From positions 248,001 through 312,000 of the forward strand of contig JBMNKK010000003.1 in the NCBI GenBank assembly GCA_050952125.1: DNA of 64,000 bases, written 5' to 3'. The number at the start of each line of letters is the position of its first letter. The stretch's first letter is position 1. A program made the position numbers and the translations under genes. Below the pieces are notes generated by a model. That model ran no database searches. It saw nothing but the letters and a program-made list of their open reading frames with translations, and was not told the DNA's origin. This document shows positions 17,901 to 26,624 of this stretch, piece after piece. Source of the stretch: UBA3951 sp050952125. GTDB lineage: Bacteria; Bacillota; Sulfobacillia; Fermentithermobacillales; Fermentithermobacillaceae.

Positions 17901-18457
17901 ACCTCCATGACTTCCTTTTCCTTGGCGGCAACAGTTTCGTCAACGGCCTTTATGTACTTGTCCGTCAGCTTTTGAACCTTGTCCTGGATCTTCCGGGACT
18001 GGTCCTCGGAAACTTCTTTGTCTTTCTCGCCCTTCTTGATCGTCTCGATCATATCGCGGCGGATATTCCGGATAAGAACTTTCTCGCCCTCAGCCTGCTT
18101 GCGGATGCCCTTAACGATCTCTTGGCGACGTTCTCCCGAAAGCGCCGGCAGGCTGAGCCTCACCAGGTTTCCGTCGTTAACCGGCATAGCACCCAGATCG
18201 GCTTTTTGAAGGGCCTTCTCGATGGGCCCGAGCATCTTCTTGTCCCACGCCTGAATCACAAGAGTTCTCGGTGGATTTACTCCGATGGTCGCGACCTGAT
18301 TTATCGGGGTAGGAACCCCGTAGTAGTCCACCATAACCTTCTCGAGAAGAGCGGGAGTCGCTCTCCCGGCCCTGGTGGTACCGAGAGTCTTCTTGAAGGC
18401 CTCGATGACCTTCTTCATCTTGTCTTCGGCCTCTTGAAGGATCGTCTTTTCGTCCAT
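17897..18457 (-). CDS. frr: Ribosome recycling factor
   Basis: Splits post-termination ribosomes together with EF-G. The 186-residue length is standard. Typical segments are the N-terminal DEKTILQEAEDKMKK, RAGRATPALLEKV, VDYYGVPTPINQVATI, and the helix NLVRLSLPALSGERRQEIVK. The ATG start has GGAGGG 8 bases upstream and lies one base past the pyrH stop, although the frame is open further upstream inside pyrH. It forms the usual rpsB-tsf-pyrH-frr translation cluster. Confidence 0.97.
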   Translation of the reverse strand: MDEKTILQEAEDKMKKVIEAFKKTLGTTRAGRATPALLEKVMVDYYGVPTPINQVATIGVNPPRTLVIQAWDKKMLGPIEKALQKADLGAMPVNDGNLVRLSLPALSGERRQEIVKGIRKQAEGEKVLIRNIRRDMIETIKKGEKDKEVSEDQSRKIQDKVQKLTDKYIKAVDETVAAKEKEVMEV

Positions 18458-18458
18458 C

Positions 18459-19187
18459 TCATTCCCTCCCCACAAAAGTTCCGACTTTCTCGCCGCAAAC
18501 GGCCCTTTCAATATTACCATAAACATCCAGGTCAAATACTATAAGCGGGATGCGGTTGTCCATGCACAGGGTGGTTGCGGTGGCGTCCATGACTTTGAGC
18601 CGGCGGCTTAAGACTTCCATGTAGTCCAACTGGTCAAATCGCCGGGCGTTGGGGTTCGCGTTCGGATCGGAATCGTATACTCCGTCGGTGCCTCTCTTGG
18701 CCATCAGAATCGCTTCAGCGCCAATCTCGGCCGCACGGAGGGCAGCGGTAGTATCGGTGGTAAAGTAGGGGTTGCCATTGCCCGCGCCAAAAAGGACTAT
18801 GCGCCTTGAGGCTAAGTGATGCATGGCCTTCCTGCGGATGTAAGGCTCTGCAACTTCTCTCATGTCGATCGCCGTCATGAGCCTCGTTTCCGCGCCCAGC
18901 CGCTCCAGACTCACCTGCAGCGCCATGCAGTTCATGACAGTGGCCAGCATGCCCATGTAGTCGGAGGTAGCTCTGTCGAGGCCTTCAGACTCTCCCTTAA
19001 CGCCTCTCCAGAAGTTGCCCCCTCCGACTACGACAGCTATCTCGACACCCATATCGTGCACACTTACCACCTGTTCGGCGACGCGATCGATCACCGAAAG
19101 GTCAAGACCGAATCCGGACGGACCCGCCATGGCTTCTCCTGAGAGTTTCAGTATCACCCGGCGATACTTCGGGGTTCTTTCACCCAC
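18459..19187 (-). CDS. pyrH: UMP kinase
   Basis: Phosphorylates UMP to UDP in pyrimidine nucleotide synthesis. Amino-acid-kinase fold marks are the N-terminal LKLSGEAMAG, AVVVGGGNFWRG, DYMGMLATVMN, LFGAGNGNPYFTTDTTAALRA and KRGTDGVYDSDP. Length is 242 residues, as in other bacterial PyrH proteins. It sits in the conserved tsf-pyrH-frr order, 40 bases after tsf and with its stop one base before frr. Confidence 0.97.
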   Translation of the reverse strand: MGERTPKYRRVILKLSGEAMAGPSGFGLDLSVIDRVAEQVVSVHDMGVEIAVVVGGGNFWRGVKGESEGLDRATSDYMGMLATVMNCMALQVSLERLGAETRLMTAIDMREVAEPYIRRKAMHHLASRRIVLFGAGNGNPYFTTDTTAALRAAEIGAEAILMAKRGTDGVYDSDPNANPNARRFDQLDYMEVLSRRLKVMDATATTLCMDNRIPLIVFDLDVYGNIERAVCGEKVGTFVGRE

Positions 19188-19227
19188 GATAATCCCTCCG
19201 ATTGCTTTGTCTTGTAGTGTGCCTTAG

Positions 19228-19824
19228 CTATTCTCCTATTGCTAGACGGGCGAACTTGCCTACAACGATGTTTTCGCCCAAGACTGCCACAGTACCTGCG
19301 ATTACATCTTTAACCTTCTTTGAATCGTCGCGGATGAACGGCTGCTCAAGAAGGCAGACTCTCTCGTAGAACTTGGATAGGCGGCCCTGCACGATCTTGT
19401 CCAAAACCGCTTCGGGCTTTCCTTCCTGCCTGGCGCGGTCCTTTTCTACCTCTACTTCGCGGTCTATTTCCGCTTGAGGGATATCCTCTTTGGAAACATA
19501 CTGCGGGTTGGCCCACGCCACGTGCATGGCAATGTCCGCACCCAGCTGTTTGAACTGATCTGTGCGCGCGACAAAATCGGACTCGCACTTCATCTCGACA
19601 AGCACTCCGACTTTGCCGTTGTGATGGATGTAAGACGCGATGGCGCCTTCTTCGGCTGCGCGGCCAGCCTTCTTGGCGGCAGAGGCCAGACCCTTCTTGC
19701 GAAGGAAGTCGATAGCCTTTTCCATGTCGCCGCCCATCTCCTGGAGAGCCTTCTTGCAGTCCATCATGCCTGCCCCGGTTCTCTCCCTGAGCTCCTTAAT
19801 CATCTCGACTGTGATTTCGGGCAT
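19228..19824 (-). CDS. tsf: Elongation factor Ts (short form)
   Basis: Nucleotide exchange factor for EF-Tu. The N-terminal UBA-like domain with LRERTGAGMMDCKKAL and the start of the core (SYIHHNGKVGVLVEMKCESDFVAR) are clear. At 198 residues it is the short form seen in Thermus and many Clostridia; longer EF-Ts proteins of about 290 residues carry an enlarged core. It follows rpsB after 3 bases. Confidence 0.97.
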   Translation of the reverse strand: MPEITVEMIKELRERTGAGMMDCKKALQEMGGDMEKAIDFLRKKGLASAAKKAGRAAEEGAIASYIHHNGKVGVLVEMKCESDFVARTDQFKQLGADIAMHVAWANPQYVSKEDIPQAEIDREVEVEKDRARQEGKPEAVLDKIVQGRLSKFYERVCLLEQPFIRDDSKKVKDVIAGTVAVLGENIVVGKFARLAIGE

Positions 19825-19827
19825 GCT

Positions 19828-20529
19828 CTATTCCTCCTGAACTTGGGTTCCCTGCTTGCCTTCAAGCACCGCGTCGGCCATCTTCGATGAGATGAGTTTG
19901 ACCGAGCGGATAGCGTCATCGTTACCCGGGATAATGTGATCGACCTCATCGGGGTCGCAGTTAGTGTCCACGATAGCTACGACAGGAATCCCTAGCCGGC
20001 GAGCCTCCAGAGTGGCAATGTGCTCCTTCCGCGGGTCGACAACGAACATTACGTCGGGAAGTCCCTGCATACCCTTGATTCCGAGGAAATACTTCTCAAG
20101 CTTCGCTTTGTCTTTCATGAGCAGCGCGGCTTCTTTCTTGGGAAGCCTCTCGAGGTAACCGCCGGCCTCCCATTCCTCGAGCTCGATGAGGCGCTGGATG
20201 CGTTTCCTGATGGTAGAAAAGTTAGTAAGCGTGCCGCCCAGCCAACGCTGGTTGACGTAGAACTCCCCACACCGCTTGGCCTCGTTCTCGACCGCCTCTT
20301 GAGCCTGCTTCTTAGTGCCTACAAAGAGCACCCTTCCGCCGCCCTGGGCTACCGAGCGCATGAAATCGTAAGCGTCGTCGAGCATGCGCACAGTCTTCTG
20401 GAGATCGATGATGTAAATGCCGTTGCGTTCGATGAAAATGTAGGGCTTCATCTTGGGGTTCCAGCGCCGGGTCTGGTGACCAAAGTGGACTCCTGCTTCC
20501 AGGAGCTGCTTCATTGAGACTACGGACAA
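19828..20529 (-). CDS. rpsB: 30S ribosomal protein S2
   Basis: Small-subunit ribosomal protein, 233 residues. Conserved segments are LLEAGVHFGHQTRRWNPKM, GTKKQAQEAV, NQRWLGGTLTNF, DVMFVVDP and IPGNDDAIRSVKLI. The start is TTG, with GGAGG 7 bases upstream; the next ATG would remove five residues and has no site. It heads the rpsB-tsf-pyrH-frr series and has a leader of about 100 bases. Confidence 0.97.
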   Translation of the reverse strand: MSVVSMKQLLEAGVHFGHQTRRWNPKMKPYIFIERNGIYIIDLQKTVRMLDDAYDFMRSVAQGGGRVLFVGTKKQAQEAVENEAKRCGEFYVNQRWLGGTLTNFSTIRKRIQRLIELEEWEAGGYLERLPKKEAALLMKDKAKLEKYFLGIKGMQGLPDVMFVVDPRKEHIATLEARRLGIPVVAIVDTNCDPDEVDHIIPGNDDAIRSVKLISSKMADAVLEGKQGTQVQEE

Positions 20530-20645
20530 AATAACACCTCCATGGTTTTTCCGCCGCCGCCTTCAACAGCACCACCACTCGTAGGTGAGCACCGGTGGGA
20601 GCCTCCGGCTGCGTGTGTAGTCTTAAACCTGAGGTAGTATATCAC
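20530..20645 (-). promoter_or_regulatory. rpsB promoter (extended -10) and structured leader
   Basis: On the minus strand TGATATACT at 20636-20644 is an extended -10 element (TGnTATACT) with no good -35. The RNA from about 20628 to the rpsB start would be about 100 bases and holds GC-rich inverted segments (for example CCACC near 20605 with GGTGG near 20575). A ribosomal-protein leader that senses S2 is possible, but I do not recognise a named motif. Confidence 0.35.
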
Positions 20646-20695
20646 AATGTCGAGGAATGGCGTAACAGATGAGTGGAAGCAGATCGGCAAAGCCT

Positions 20696-21022
20696 TTAGG
20701 AGTCGAGATCGCCCTTTATGTCAAGCACCTGGCCTTTTGAGGGATGCTGGTGTGAGGGCTCCTCTTTCTCGCCAGGACCCTGCTTCTTGCCGCCCCCGAA
20801 GCTGTAAGCCGTTCCGCCGCCCCCGGGGCTCTCAGCGTCCACCTTATTCTCCGTCACGGTCTTGACTGCCTCATTGACTGTCTGGTTTCTCTGAGACATC
20901 TCCTTTGTGAAACTCTGGAGCTGTCCTTGAACCTGAACCTCAGCATGCCTTCCCTGAGTCGCCACAAGCCTGGCGACGTCAGGAGACCTCGGTAGAGAGG
21001 TAAGCACATCTATAGGCTTCAT
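20696..21022 (-). CDS. Small hypothetical protein at the end of the flagellar operon
   Basis: Uncharacterised 108-residue protein. The N-terminal half (MKPIDVLTSLPRSPDVARL, then a Gln-rich helical stretch through about residue 60) looks folded or coiled. The C-terminal 45 residues are Gly-, Lys- and Glu-rich and probably disordered. No signal peptide or membrane segment is visible. Its ATG overlaps the fapA stop (ATGA), so it is translationally coupled to a flagellar gene and is the last gene of the cluster. No function is recognised; a role linked to the flagellum is inferred only from position. Confidence 0.6.
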   Translation of the reverse strand: MKPIDVLTSLPRSPDVARLVATQGRHAEVQVQGQLQSFTKEMSQRNQTVNEAVKTVTENKVDAESPGGGGTAYSFGGGKKQGPGEKEEPSHQHPSKGQVLDIKGDLDS

Positions 21023-22341
21023 GCATTTCTGACCCCCATGCTGATCCTATCGATGCTTGAGGTGAATTCGTGCACCTCGGTGCCCATGACAAGCCTAGTT
21101 CCGGGAAGCACCCTTTGTGCCTGGAAGTAGCCTTTCGGCATGCCTTCCAAGCGCTCTGTCAGTAGCTCCAGGCGCCTCCTTATGGCCTCTTCCTTTTCTT
21201 GAAGGTTCCTTCTCGCCCGCGCGATCCTCATGGAGTCCAGATCCGTCATATCCACGGTGCGGACTCCTCCCATCCTTTGGAGCCGGGCCAGGTCAGCAAC
21301 TACCTTCTCCAGATCTCTCTCTAAGCGGGCAACCTCGCGCCTGATCTTAGGGCTGATACCTAGTTCGATGACTGTGGGGACTCCCATCGGGGTACCAACG
21401 GTAGGCGCTTTAAGGCTCACAGCCGCCCTCGTGAGGCCGCCGATGATCCGGCCCTTGGGGTCTATGACGTCTACGGCACTCTCGGTTTCAATAACGCTGT
21501 GAAGCGCCGCTTCCTGAATGGTAATGGGGCCTTGAGAACGGATAACCGAGTTCTCGCAGAACTTGCAGGAGATGCCGCCACCCGATTCCACGACTTCTCC
21601 CGGCGCGGTTATCCCCCCCGACACCACTATTCTGCCTCTTGCCGTGACCGAGCCCCACACGTGTCCCGATATGAGGAGGTCGCCTACAGCAAACGCGCTG
21701 AAGCCCGCCTCAACATTTCCTCGCACCGTCAAATCTCCGGGAAATGACAGGTTTCCGGTGAGGCTGCATACATCTCCTTCCACCGCCACATGCTCCAAAA
21801 CGCCTGCGCCGTCTTTATCGACGTAAGGAATTCCCGCTCGCGTGGCGACAATCTTGAGCCCATCCGGAGAGAATGCCGTGTTCGGTCCCAGTCTGAACTC
21901 GTCTTTAGAAGGAACGAAGGGTACCTCCTCGCCCGTAACAGCCTTCGCTACCGGCAGCCCTGCCGTTGTTCTCACGCTGGCCAGGACTTCACCTCCGCTG
22001 ACCGCTCCTCGAGCGAGCAAGCGCCGCCACTCGCTTTTGAAAGAAGAATCCACAACGTAGTGGTCGCGGGGCCGGCCCTTTGAATCTGCGTATGTGAATA
22101 CCAGGCTTACTTGACTTGGAGAATGTCCTCTTCCCTTGGGAGGAATACCCCATGCTACCTGATAGATCATCCCTCTGGTCCCGGTTACCGCCTCCAGAAG
22201 AGCCTTAGGAGAAATGCCTGTCGTCACCCCTTCGCGCCGGAGGGCATCTCTTAAGTCCTCTGCTGTAACCTTGTAGTCTGGCGCAATCAAGATGAACGCC
22301 GCCATTTTGTTCTCTGAAACGACTACCTTAACCGGCTGCAA
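21019..22341 (-). CDS. DUF342 / FapA-type polymerising protein
   Basis: A 440-residue protein of the flagellar assembly protein A (FapA, DUF342) family. The centre (about residues 165-300) is a right-handed beta-helix of short repeats rich in Gly and Val, seen as GNVEAGFSAFAVGDLLISGH and the following VWGSVTARGRIVVSGGI. A helical coiled-coil region follows (about 330-395) and then a beta-rich C terminus. Such proteins form oligomers, and their role in Gram-positive motility is not settled. It follows the sigma-28 gene by 9 bases. Confidence 0.82.
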   Translation of the reverse strand: MQPVKVVVSENKMAAFILIAPDYKVTAEDLRDALRREGVTTGISPKALLEAVTGTRGMIYQVAWGIPPKGRGHSPSQVSLVFTYADSKGRPRDHYVVDSSFKSEWRRLLARGAVSGGEVLASVRTTAGLPVAKAVTGEEVPFVPSKDEFRLGPNTAFSPDGLKIVATRAGIPYVDKDGAGVLEHVAVEGDVCSLTGNLSFPGDLTVRGNVEAGFSAFAVGDLLISGHVWGSVTARGRIVVSGGITAPGEVVESGGGISCKFCENSVIRSQGPITIQEAALHSVIETESAVDVIDPKGRIIGGLTRAAVSLKAPTVGTPMGVPTVIELGISPKIRREVARLERDLEKVVADLARLQRMGGVRTVDMTDLDSMRIARARRNLQEKEEAIRRRLELLTERLEGMPKGYFQAQRVLPGTRLVMGTEVHEFTSSIDRISMGVRNA

Positions 22342-22350
22342 GAACAGAAA

Positions 22351-23124
22351 TCACCTCGCCAAAGAACCCCGGAGCCGCATGACTGCCTTTGTATGCAGCT
22401 GCGACACTCTTGAAGGGGATACTTTGAGGACGTACGCTATCTCTTTCACCGTAAGCCCTTCGAAATAGTAGAGGGTGACAACCAGTCGTTCGCGCTCGGG
22501 TAGGCGTGTAATAGCGGCTGCCAGAGCGTCGCGCTTCGATGACCATTCTGCCTCGTCCAGCGGGTCGACCGCCTTCTCATCTCTTACCTCCGCCATGCGC
22601 GTCGGGGCTTCGCCTTCTTCCGGGTTTCCCCAGACGTCCTCAAGGGACAGTATGGCAGAGCCTGCCATGTCCTGTATCCGCTGGTGGTATTCGCTCGCCG
22701 AGATCCCCAACTCGTTTGCGACTTCCTCGTCGGTAGCCGACCTTCCCAAGCGGTTTTCCAGCTCTCTTACAACTTGCTCCATATGCCTGTTCCGGTGACG
22801 GACGGATACCGGAACCCAATCCATAGCCCTTAAGCCATCGATCATGGATCCCCTGATGCGGGCAATGGCATAGGTCTCAAACTTGACTCCGCGCTGGGGG
22901 TCAAACCTTTCAATAGCATCAATGAGGCCTAAGGTGCCGTACCCGATGAGATCCCCTTCGTCAACGCTCTTCGGTAGATTCACGGCTACCCTGCCTGACA
23001 CATATTTCACAAGCGGGGCGTATCTCGTGATAAGAGCGTCGCGGGCGCTCCTGTCCGAACGTACTTTGTACTCGCGCCAAAGGTCTTCAGTGGCTCTGGC
23101 ATCGGTTTCGGCCAAATAGCTCAT
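22351..23124 (-). CDS. fliA: RNA polymerase sigma-28 factor (FliA/SigD/WhiG family)
   Basis: Alternative sigma factor for late flagellar, motility and autolysin genes. Region 2 motifs are strong (DLIGYGTLGLIDAIERFDP, FETYAIARIRGSMIDGLRAMDWVP), region 3 includes TDEEVANELGIS, and region 4 has the helix-turn-helix LTVKEIAYVLKVSPSRVSQL. Length is 257 residues. The order flhA-PilZ-fliA-FapA matches the end of the B. subtilis fla/che operon, where sigD occupies this place. No anti-sigma factor FlgM is in the window. Confidence 0.95.
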   Translation of the reverse strand: MSYLAETDARATEDLWREYKVRSDRSARDALITRYAPLVKYVSGRVAVNLPKSVDEGDLIGYGTLGLIDAIERFDPQRGVKFETYAIARIRGSMIDGLRAMDWVPVSVRHRNRHMEQVVRELENRLGRSATDEEVANELGISASEYHQRIQDMAGSAILSLEDVWGNPEEGEAPTRMAEVRDEKAVDPLDEAEWSSKRDALAAAITRLPERERLVVTLYYFEGLTVKEIAYVLKVSPSRVSQLHTKAVMRLRGSLAR

Positions 23125-23492
23125 GGTCTCCCCACCCCTTCGCTGAGGACAGCGCGCACTATTCTGTCCTTATCACGGGGTTCGATGGACGCGAACATGA
23201 CTCCGGCGCACCAATAACCCCGCTCGTCCTGAAACACGCGGACTATTCTACCTATGGCGAACACCGGCGTTGGAGGGACAATCACCTGTATCTCCAAGAG
23301 ATCTCCCGATTTTCTCTCTCGAGGAGGCACGTCGGGCAGGTCGAATGAAGCGCCGCCGCCCGAGAGGTCACGAGTCACCGCCCGCACCCACTCGCTACTC
23401 ACCCCTCTGTCAGAGAAGTCTCTGTACCAAATAGGATAAGAGGTCTCCGTACGATAGTCGCTCCGTTTTTGGGCTTCGCTCTGATTAGTCAA
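23121..23492 (-). CDS. PilZ domain c-di-GMP-binding protein
   Basis: Single-domain PilZ protein of 123 residues. Both ligand motifs are intact: R10-SDY-R14 (RxxxR) and D42-L-S44-GG-G47 (DxSxxG). The rest follows the PilZ barrel (ILEIQVIVPPTP-like strands, IGRIVRVF, WCAGVMF). It overlaps flhA by 8 bases and fliA by 4, so it is made together with both. In B. subtilis flhF, flhG and chemotaxis genes occupy this slot. A c-di-GMP-dependent brake or regulator of the flagellum is a reasonable inference, not shown. Confidence 0.88.
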   Translation of the reverse strand: MTNQSEAQKRSDYRTETSYPIWYRDFSDRGVSSEWVRAVTRDLSGGGASFDLPDVPPRERKSGDLLEIQVIVPPTPVFAIGRIVRVFQDERGYWCAGVMFASIEPRDKDRIVRAVLSEGVGRP

Positions 23493-25527
23493 TTCTGATC
23501 ACCTTTACTGCTTCAACGTTTGCTCTGTCATCAAGCTCCTCGTATGCAACCACAGCAATCTCAGGCACAATTCGTGATGCTATCTCGTACACCTGGCTTC
23601 TCGCGGCGGCCGAGGTCAAGAGCACGGGCCTCTTGGCCTTTGACGCGACATCGGCCATACCGACCGAGATAGCCTTCATCATCTCCGAAAGCCGCTCGGC
23701 TGAGAGAGCCACGTACGACCCCCGGTCACCTTTTTTTGTCGCCTCTATCACTTCGCGCTCGAACACGGGGTCGAGCGTAGCCACGGGGAACGGCCCTTTG
23801 TCGAGCCCTACCTCCTTCGTAATCATCCGGGACAGTCCCTCGCGCACCCGCATAGTGAGGTAATCTACATCCCGTGACACGCGAGCCGCGTCGGCCAAGC
23901 TTTCAAGGATCGTCACCAGATCCCTTATGGGGATCCCTTCTCTGACCAAGTTCTGAAGCACCTTCTGTACTTCACCTAAAGAAACAAGATTCGGAACGGC
24001 TTCTTCCACGCACGAGGCGTCTTCCTGCTTAGCGAGGTCGAGCAACCTCTGAACTTCCTGCCTTGTAAGCAGCAGGTGGGCGTGCTTTCGCAGCACCTCG
24101 GTCAGGTGCGTCGCGATGACGGCCGAAGATTCGATTACCGTATAGCCCGCGGCTTCGGCTTCATCTCTGTCGGCCTTGGGAATCCAAACCACGTCAAGCC
24201 CAAACGCAGGCTCTTTGCCCGGAATACCCTGAACCTTCCGGGATACCCCGGGGCCCTCCATCGCCATGAGCCGGTCCGGATATACCTCGCCGGAACCGAT
24301 GTCCACTCCCCGAAGGTTGATACAGTAAGTGTTAGGGCCTATGCCCGCGAAGTTGTCGCGGACGCGCACGAAGGGTATCAGTATACCGAGTTCAGAGGCT
24401 ATTTGCCGGCGGACCATGACGATCCGGTCCATGAGGTCGCCGCCCTGATTCGGGTCTGCCAGCGGCAACAGTGCCAGGCCGAACTCGATCTCGAGGGGAT
24501 CGACCTTCACCAGGCTTTCTGCCGCTTCAGGCCTCTTCAGTTCCTCAGCCTCTCTGCGGTAGGCTTCCTCCCGCTTCTCCTTCTCTTGGGCCTCTCTGCT
24601 CCGAGACACTGCCAGCCCCGCCAAGGCCCATACGGCGCCCAGGGCCATCATCGGAGCCTTCGGCAGGCCGGGGATGAGTCCCAACGCAAACAGGGCTCCT
24701 CCGGTAGTCATCAAGACTTTCGGCGAGGCTCCCAGCTGGCCGCTGACGTCCGAGCCGAGGTTCTCCTTAGATGTAGTCCGGGTCACGATCATACCGGCCG
24801 CAGTGGATATGATGAGGGCCGGTAGCTGCGAGACAAGGCCGTTACCGACCGTGAGTAGAGCGTACCTGTGCCACGATTCGCCTGCCGACAAGCCGTGCTG
24901 GAGCATGCCTATGGCAAAGCCTCCGACGAGGTTCAGCACGGTGATTATCAAGGCTGCTACGGCGTCACCTTTCACGAACTTGGAGGCGCCGTCCATGGCT
25001 CCGTAAAAGTCGGCTTCGGTTTCGATGTCCTTACGCCTCTTCTTCGCTTCCTCTTCAGAGATAAGCCCTGCGTTTAGGTCGGCATCAATTGACATCTGCT
25101 TGCCGGGCATGGCGTCCAAAGTGAATCTCGCCGCGACCTCAGCGACTCTCTCGGCACCCTTCGTGATGACGACAAACTGGATTATGACCAGGATTATGAA
25201 CACCACGAAGCCGACCACCTCGTTGCCGCCGACAACGAATTCACCGAATGCCTGAATGATGCGGCCCGGGTCGCCCGCGAGCAGAATGAGCCTAGTAGCC
25301 GATACGTTGAGCGCCAGCCGGAAAAGTGTCATGACCAAGAGTAGCGACGGGAACACCGAGAACTCCAGGGGCTCTTTGGTGTACATGGTAAGCAGCATCA
25401 TACCGATGGAGATGCTGAAGTTTGCCGCCAAGAGAAGGTCCAGGAGGTACCACGGGAGCGGTACTACCAGCATGGCAACTATTAGAATGACGAAAACGGG
25501 GACCAGCCTCTCAGTAACCTTGCTCAA
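23485..25527 (-). CDS. flhA: Flagellar export gate protein FlhA
   Basis: Large integral component of the type III export gate, 680 residues. The N-terminal half has about eight helices. The conserved FHIPEP-type cytoplasmic link includes ARFTLDAMPGKQMSIDADLNAG and AMDGASKFVKGDAVA. The C-terminal half is the cytoplasmic ring domain that docks export chaperones and substrates (about residues 340-680). It overlaps flhB by 4 bases. Confidence 0.97.
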   Translation of the reverse strand: MSKVTERLVPVFVILIVAMLVVPLPWYLLDLLLAANFSISIGMMLLTMYTKEPLEFSVFPSLLLVMTLFRLALNVSATRLILLAGDPGRIIQAFGEFVVGGNEVVGFVVFIILVIIQFVVITKGAERVAEVAARFTLDAMPGKQMSIDADLNAGLISEEEAKKRRKDIETEADFYGAMDGASKFVKGDAVAALIITVLNLVGGFAIGMLQHGLSAGESWHRYALLTVGNGLVSQLPALIISTAAGMIVTRTTSKENLGSDVSGQLGASPKVLMTTGGALFALGLIPGLPKAPMMALGAVWALAGLAVSRSREAQEKEKREEAYRREAEELKRPEAAESLVKVDPLEIEFGLALLPLADPNQGGDLMDRIVMVRRQIASELGILIPFVRVRDNFAGIGPNTYCINLRGVDIGSGEVYPDRLMAMEGPGVSRKVQGIPGKEPAFGLDVVWIPKADRDEAEAAGYTVIESSAVIATHLTEVLRKHAHLLLTRQEVQRLLDLAKQEDASCVEEAVPNLVSLGEVQKVLQNLVREGIPIRDLVTILESLADAARVSRDVDYLTMRVREGLSRMITKEVGLDKGPFPVATLDPVFEREVIEATKKGDRGSYVALSAERLSEMMKAISVGMADVASKAKRPVLLTSAAARSQVYEIASRIVPEIAVVAYEELDDRANVEAVKVIRID

Positions 25528-26624
25528 ACCGCTCTACCCTCCCCCGGCACGGCACCCTTCAGCCTGTACACGTAAGCCAATACCTCAGCCACCGCCTTAT
25601 AGAACTCACCCGGAACCATCTCGCCGATATCTGCTGCCTTAAACAGCGCTCTAGCCAACGGCGCGTTCTCCACTATTTCAACGCCGGCCTCCTTGGCGAT
25701 CTGCCTTATCCGGAGAGCTATCTCGTCAACGCCTTTAGCGACTACCACCGGGGCAGGGCTCTCATCAGCGTCGTATTTCAGAGCCACCGCGTAGTGAGTG
25801 GGGTTCACAATCACTACATCCGCCTCCGGGACATCCTGCATCATCCGCCTTCTGGCTATCTGCCGTTGCCTCGCCCTCATGGCTTGCTTGACCTCGGGCT
25901 TGACTTCGCTGTCCCGTATCTCGTCGCGGACTTCCTTGATGGTCATCCTCAGGCTCTTTTCGTGCTCCCACCACTGGTAGACGTAGTCGACGACACCAGC
26001 CGTAACCAGAAAGACGGCGCAGTTGAGAATGAGAGACTCGATTGTCGTCTTGGTGAGTTCAAGCGAGTTCGCCAGATCCCGAACCGACAGTGACGCTATC
26101 TCGGGAAGCACTTTTCGGAGCGTGTTCCACGCCATTAGGCCGACAAGCGCTACCTTGAGGAGCGACTTCAGGCAGTCAACAAGAGCCCGCCGGGAGAACA
26201 GCCGCGCGGCGCCCGTAATCGGGTTCAGTTTTTCAAAGTTGGGCGCGAGGAGGTTGAGCCGGAAGTTTAGGCCGGTCTGGATTACGGAAGTACCCACTCC
26301 GAAGAAGAGACATGCTGCGACTACCGGCGCGCATCCCAACGCCGCAAAAAAGAACACGTTTCGGAGAACCTCCATCGCCCACCCGACGGTAGGCTCTGCC
26401 GGCAGCGAAGCGGACCAGATCAGGGCAGAACGAGCCATAAGAAACCTTGCCACGGGAGCCATTGCATACCTGAGCGCCATGGCGCCCGCGAAAAACCCGG
26501 CCGCGGAAACCAAGTCTTGACTGAGGGAGATCTGCCCCTTCTCCCTCGCTGTCTGCCTCCGCCTCGGTGAGGCCGGTTCGGTTTTGTCAGACGAGAACAG
26601 CTGTAAATCTATGTATTGTGTCAT
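25524..26624 (-). CDS. flhB: Flagellar export switch protein FlhB
   Basis: Autocleaving export-gate protein that switches specificity from hook to filament substrates. The 366 residues carry an N-terminal QLFSSDKTEPASPRRRQTAREKG, four helices, and the C-terminal cytoplasmic domain with the NPTH cleavage motif in VIVNPTHYAVALKYD. ATG at 26624 overlaps the fliR stop (ATGA) and has AGGAG 10 bases upstream. The open frame further upstream lies inside fliR and is not family sequence. Confidence 0.96.
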   Translation of the reverse strand: MTQYIDLQLFSSDKTEPASPRRRQTAREKGQISLSQDLVSAAGFFAGAMALRYAMAPVARFLMARSALIWSASLPAEPTVGWAMEVLRNVFFFAALGCAPVVAACLFFGVGTSVIQTGLNFRLNLLAPNFEKLNPITGAARLFSRRALVDCLKSLLKVALVGLMAWNTLRKVLPEIASLSVRDLANSLELTKTTIESLILNCAVFLVTAGVVDYVYQWWEHEKSLRMTIKEVRDEIRDSEVKPEVKQAMRARQRQIARRRMMQDVPEADVVIVNPTHYAVALKYDADESPAPVVVAKGVDEIALRIRQIAKEAGVEIVENAPLARALFKAADIGEMVPGEFYKAVAEVLAYVYRLKGAVPGEGRAV

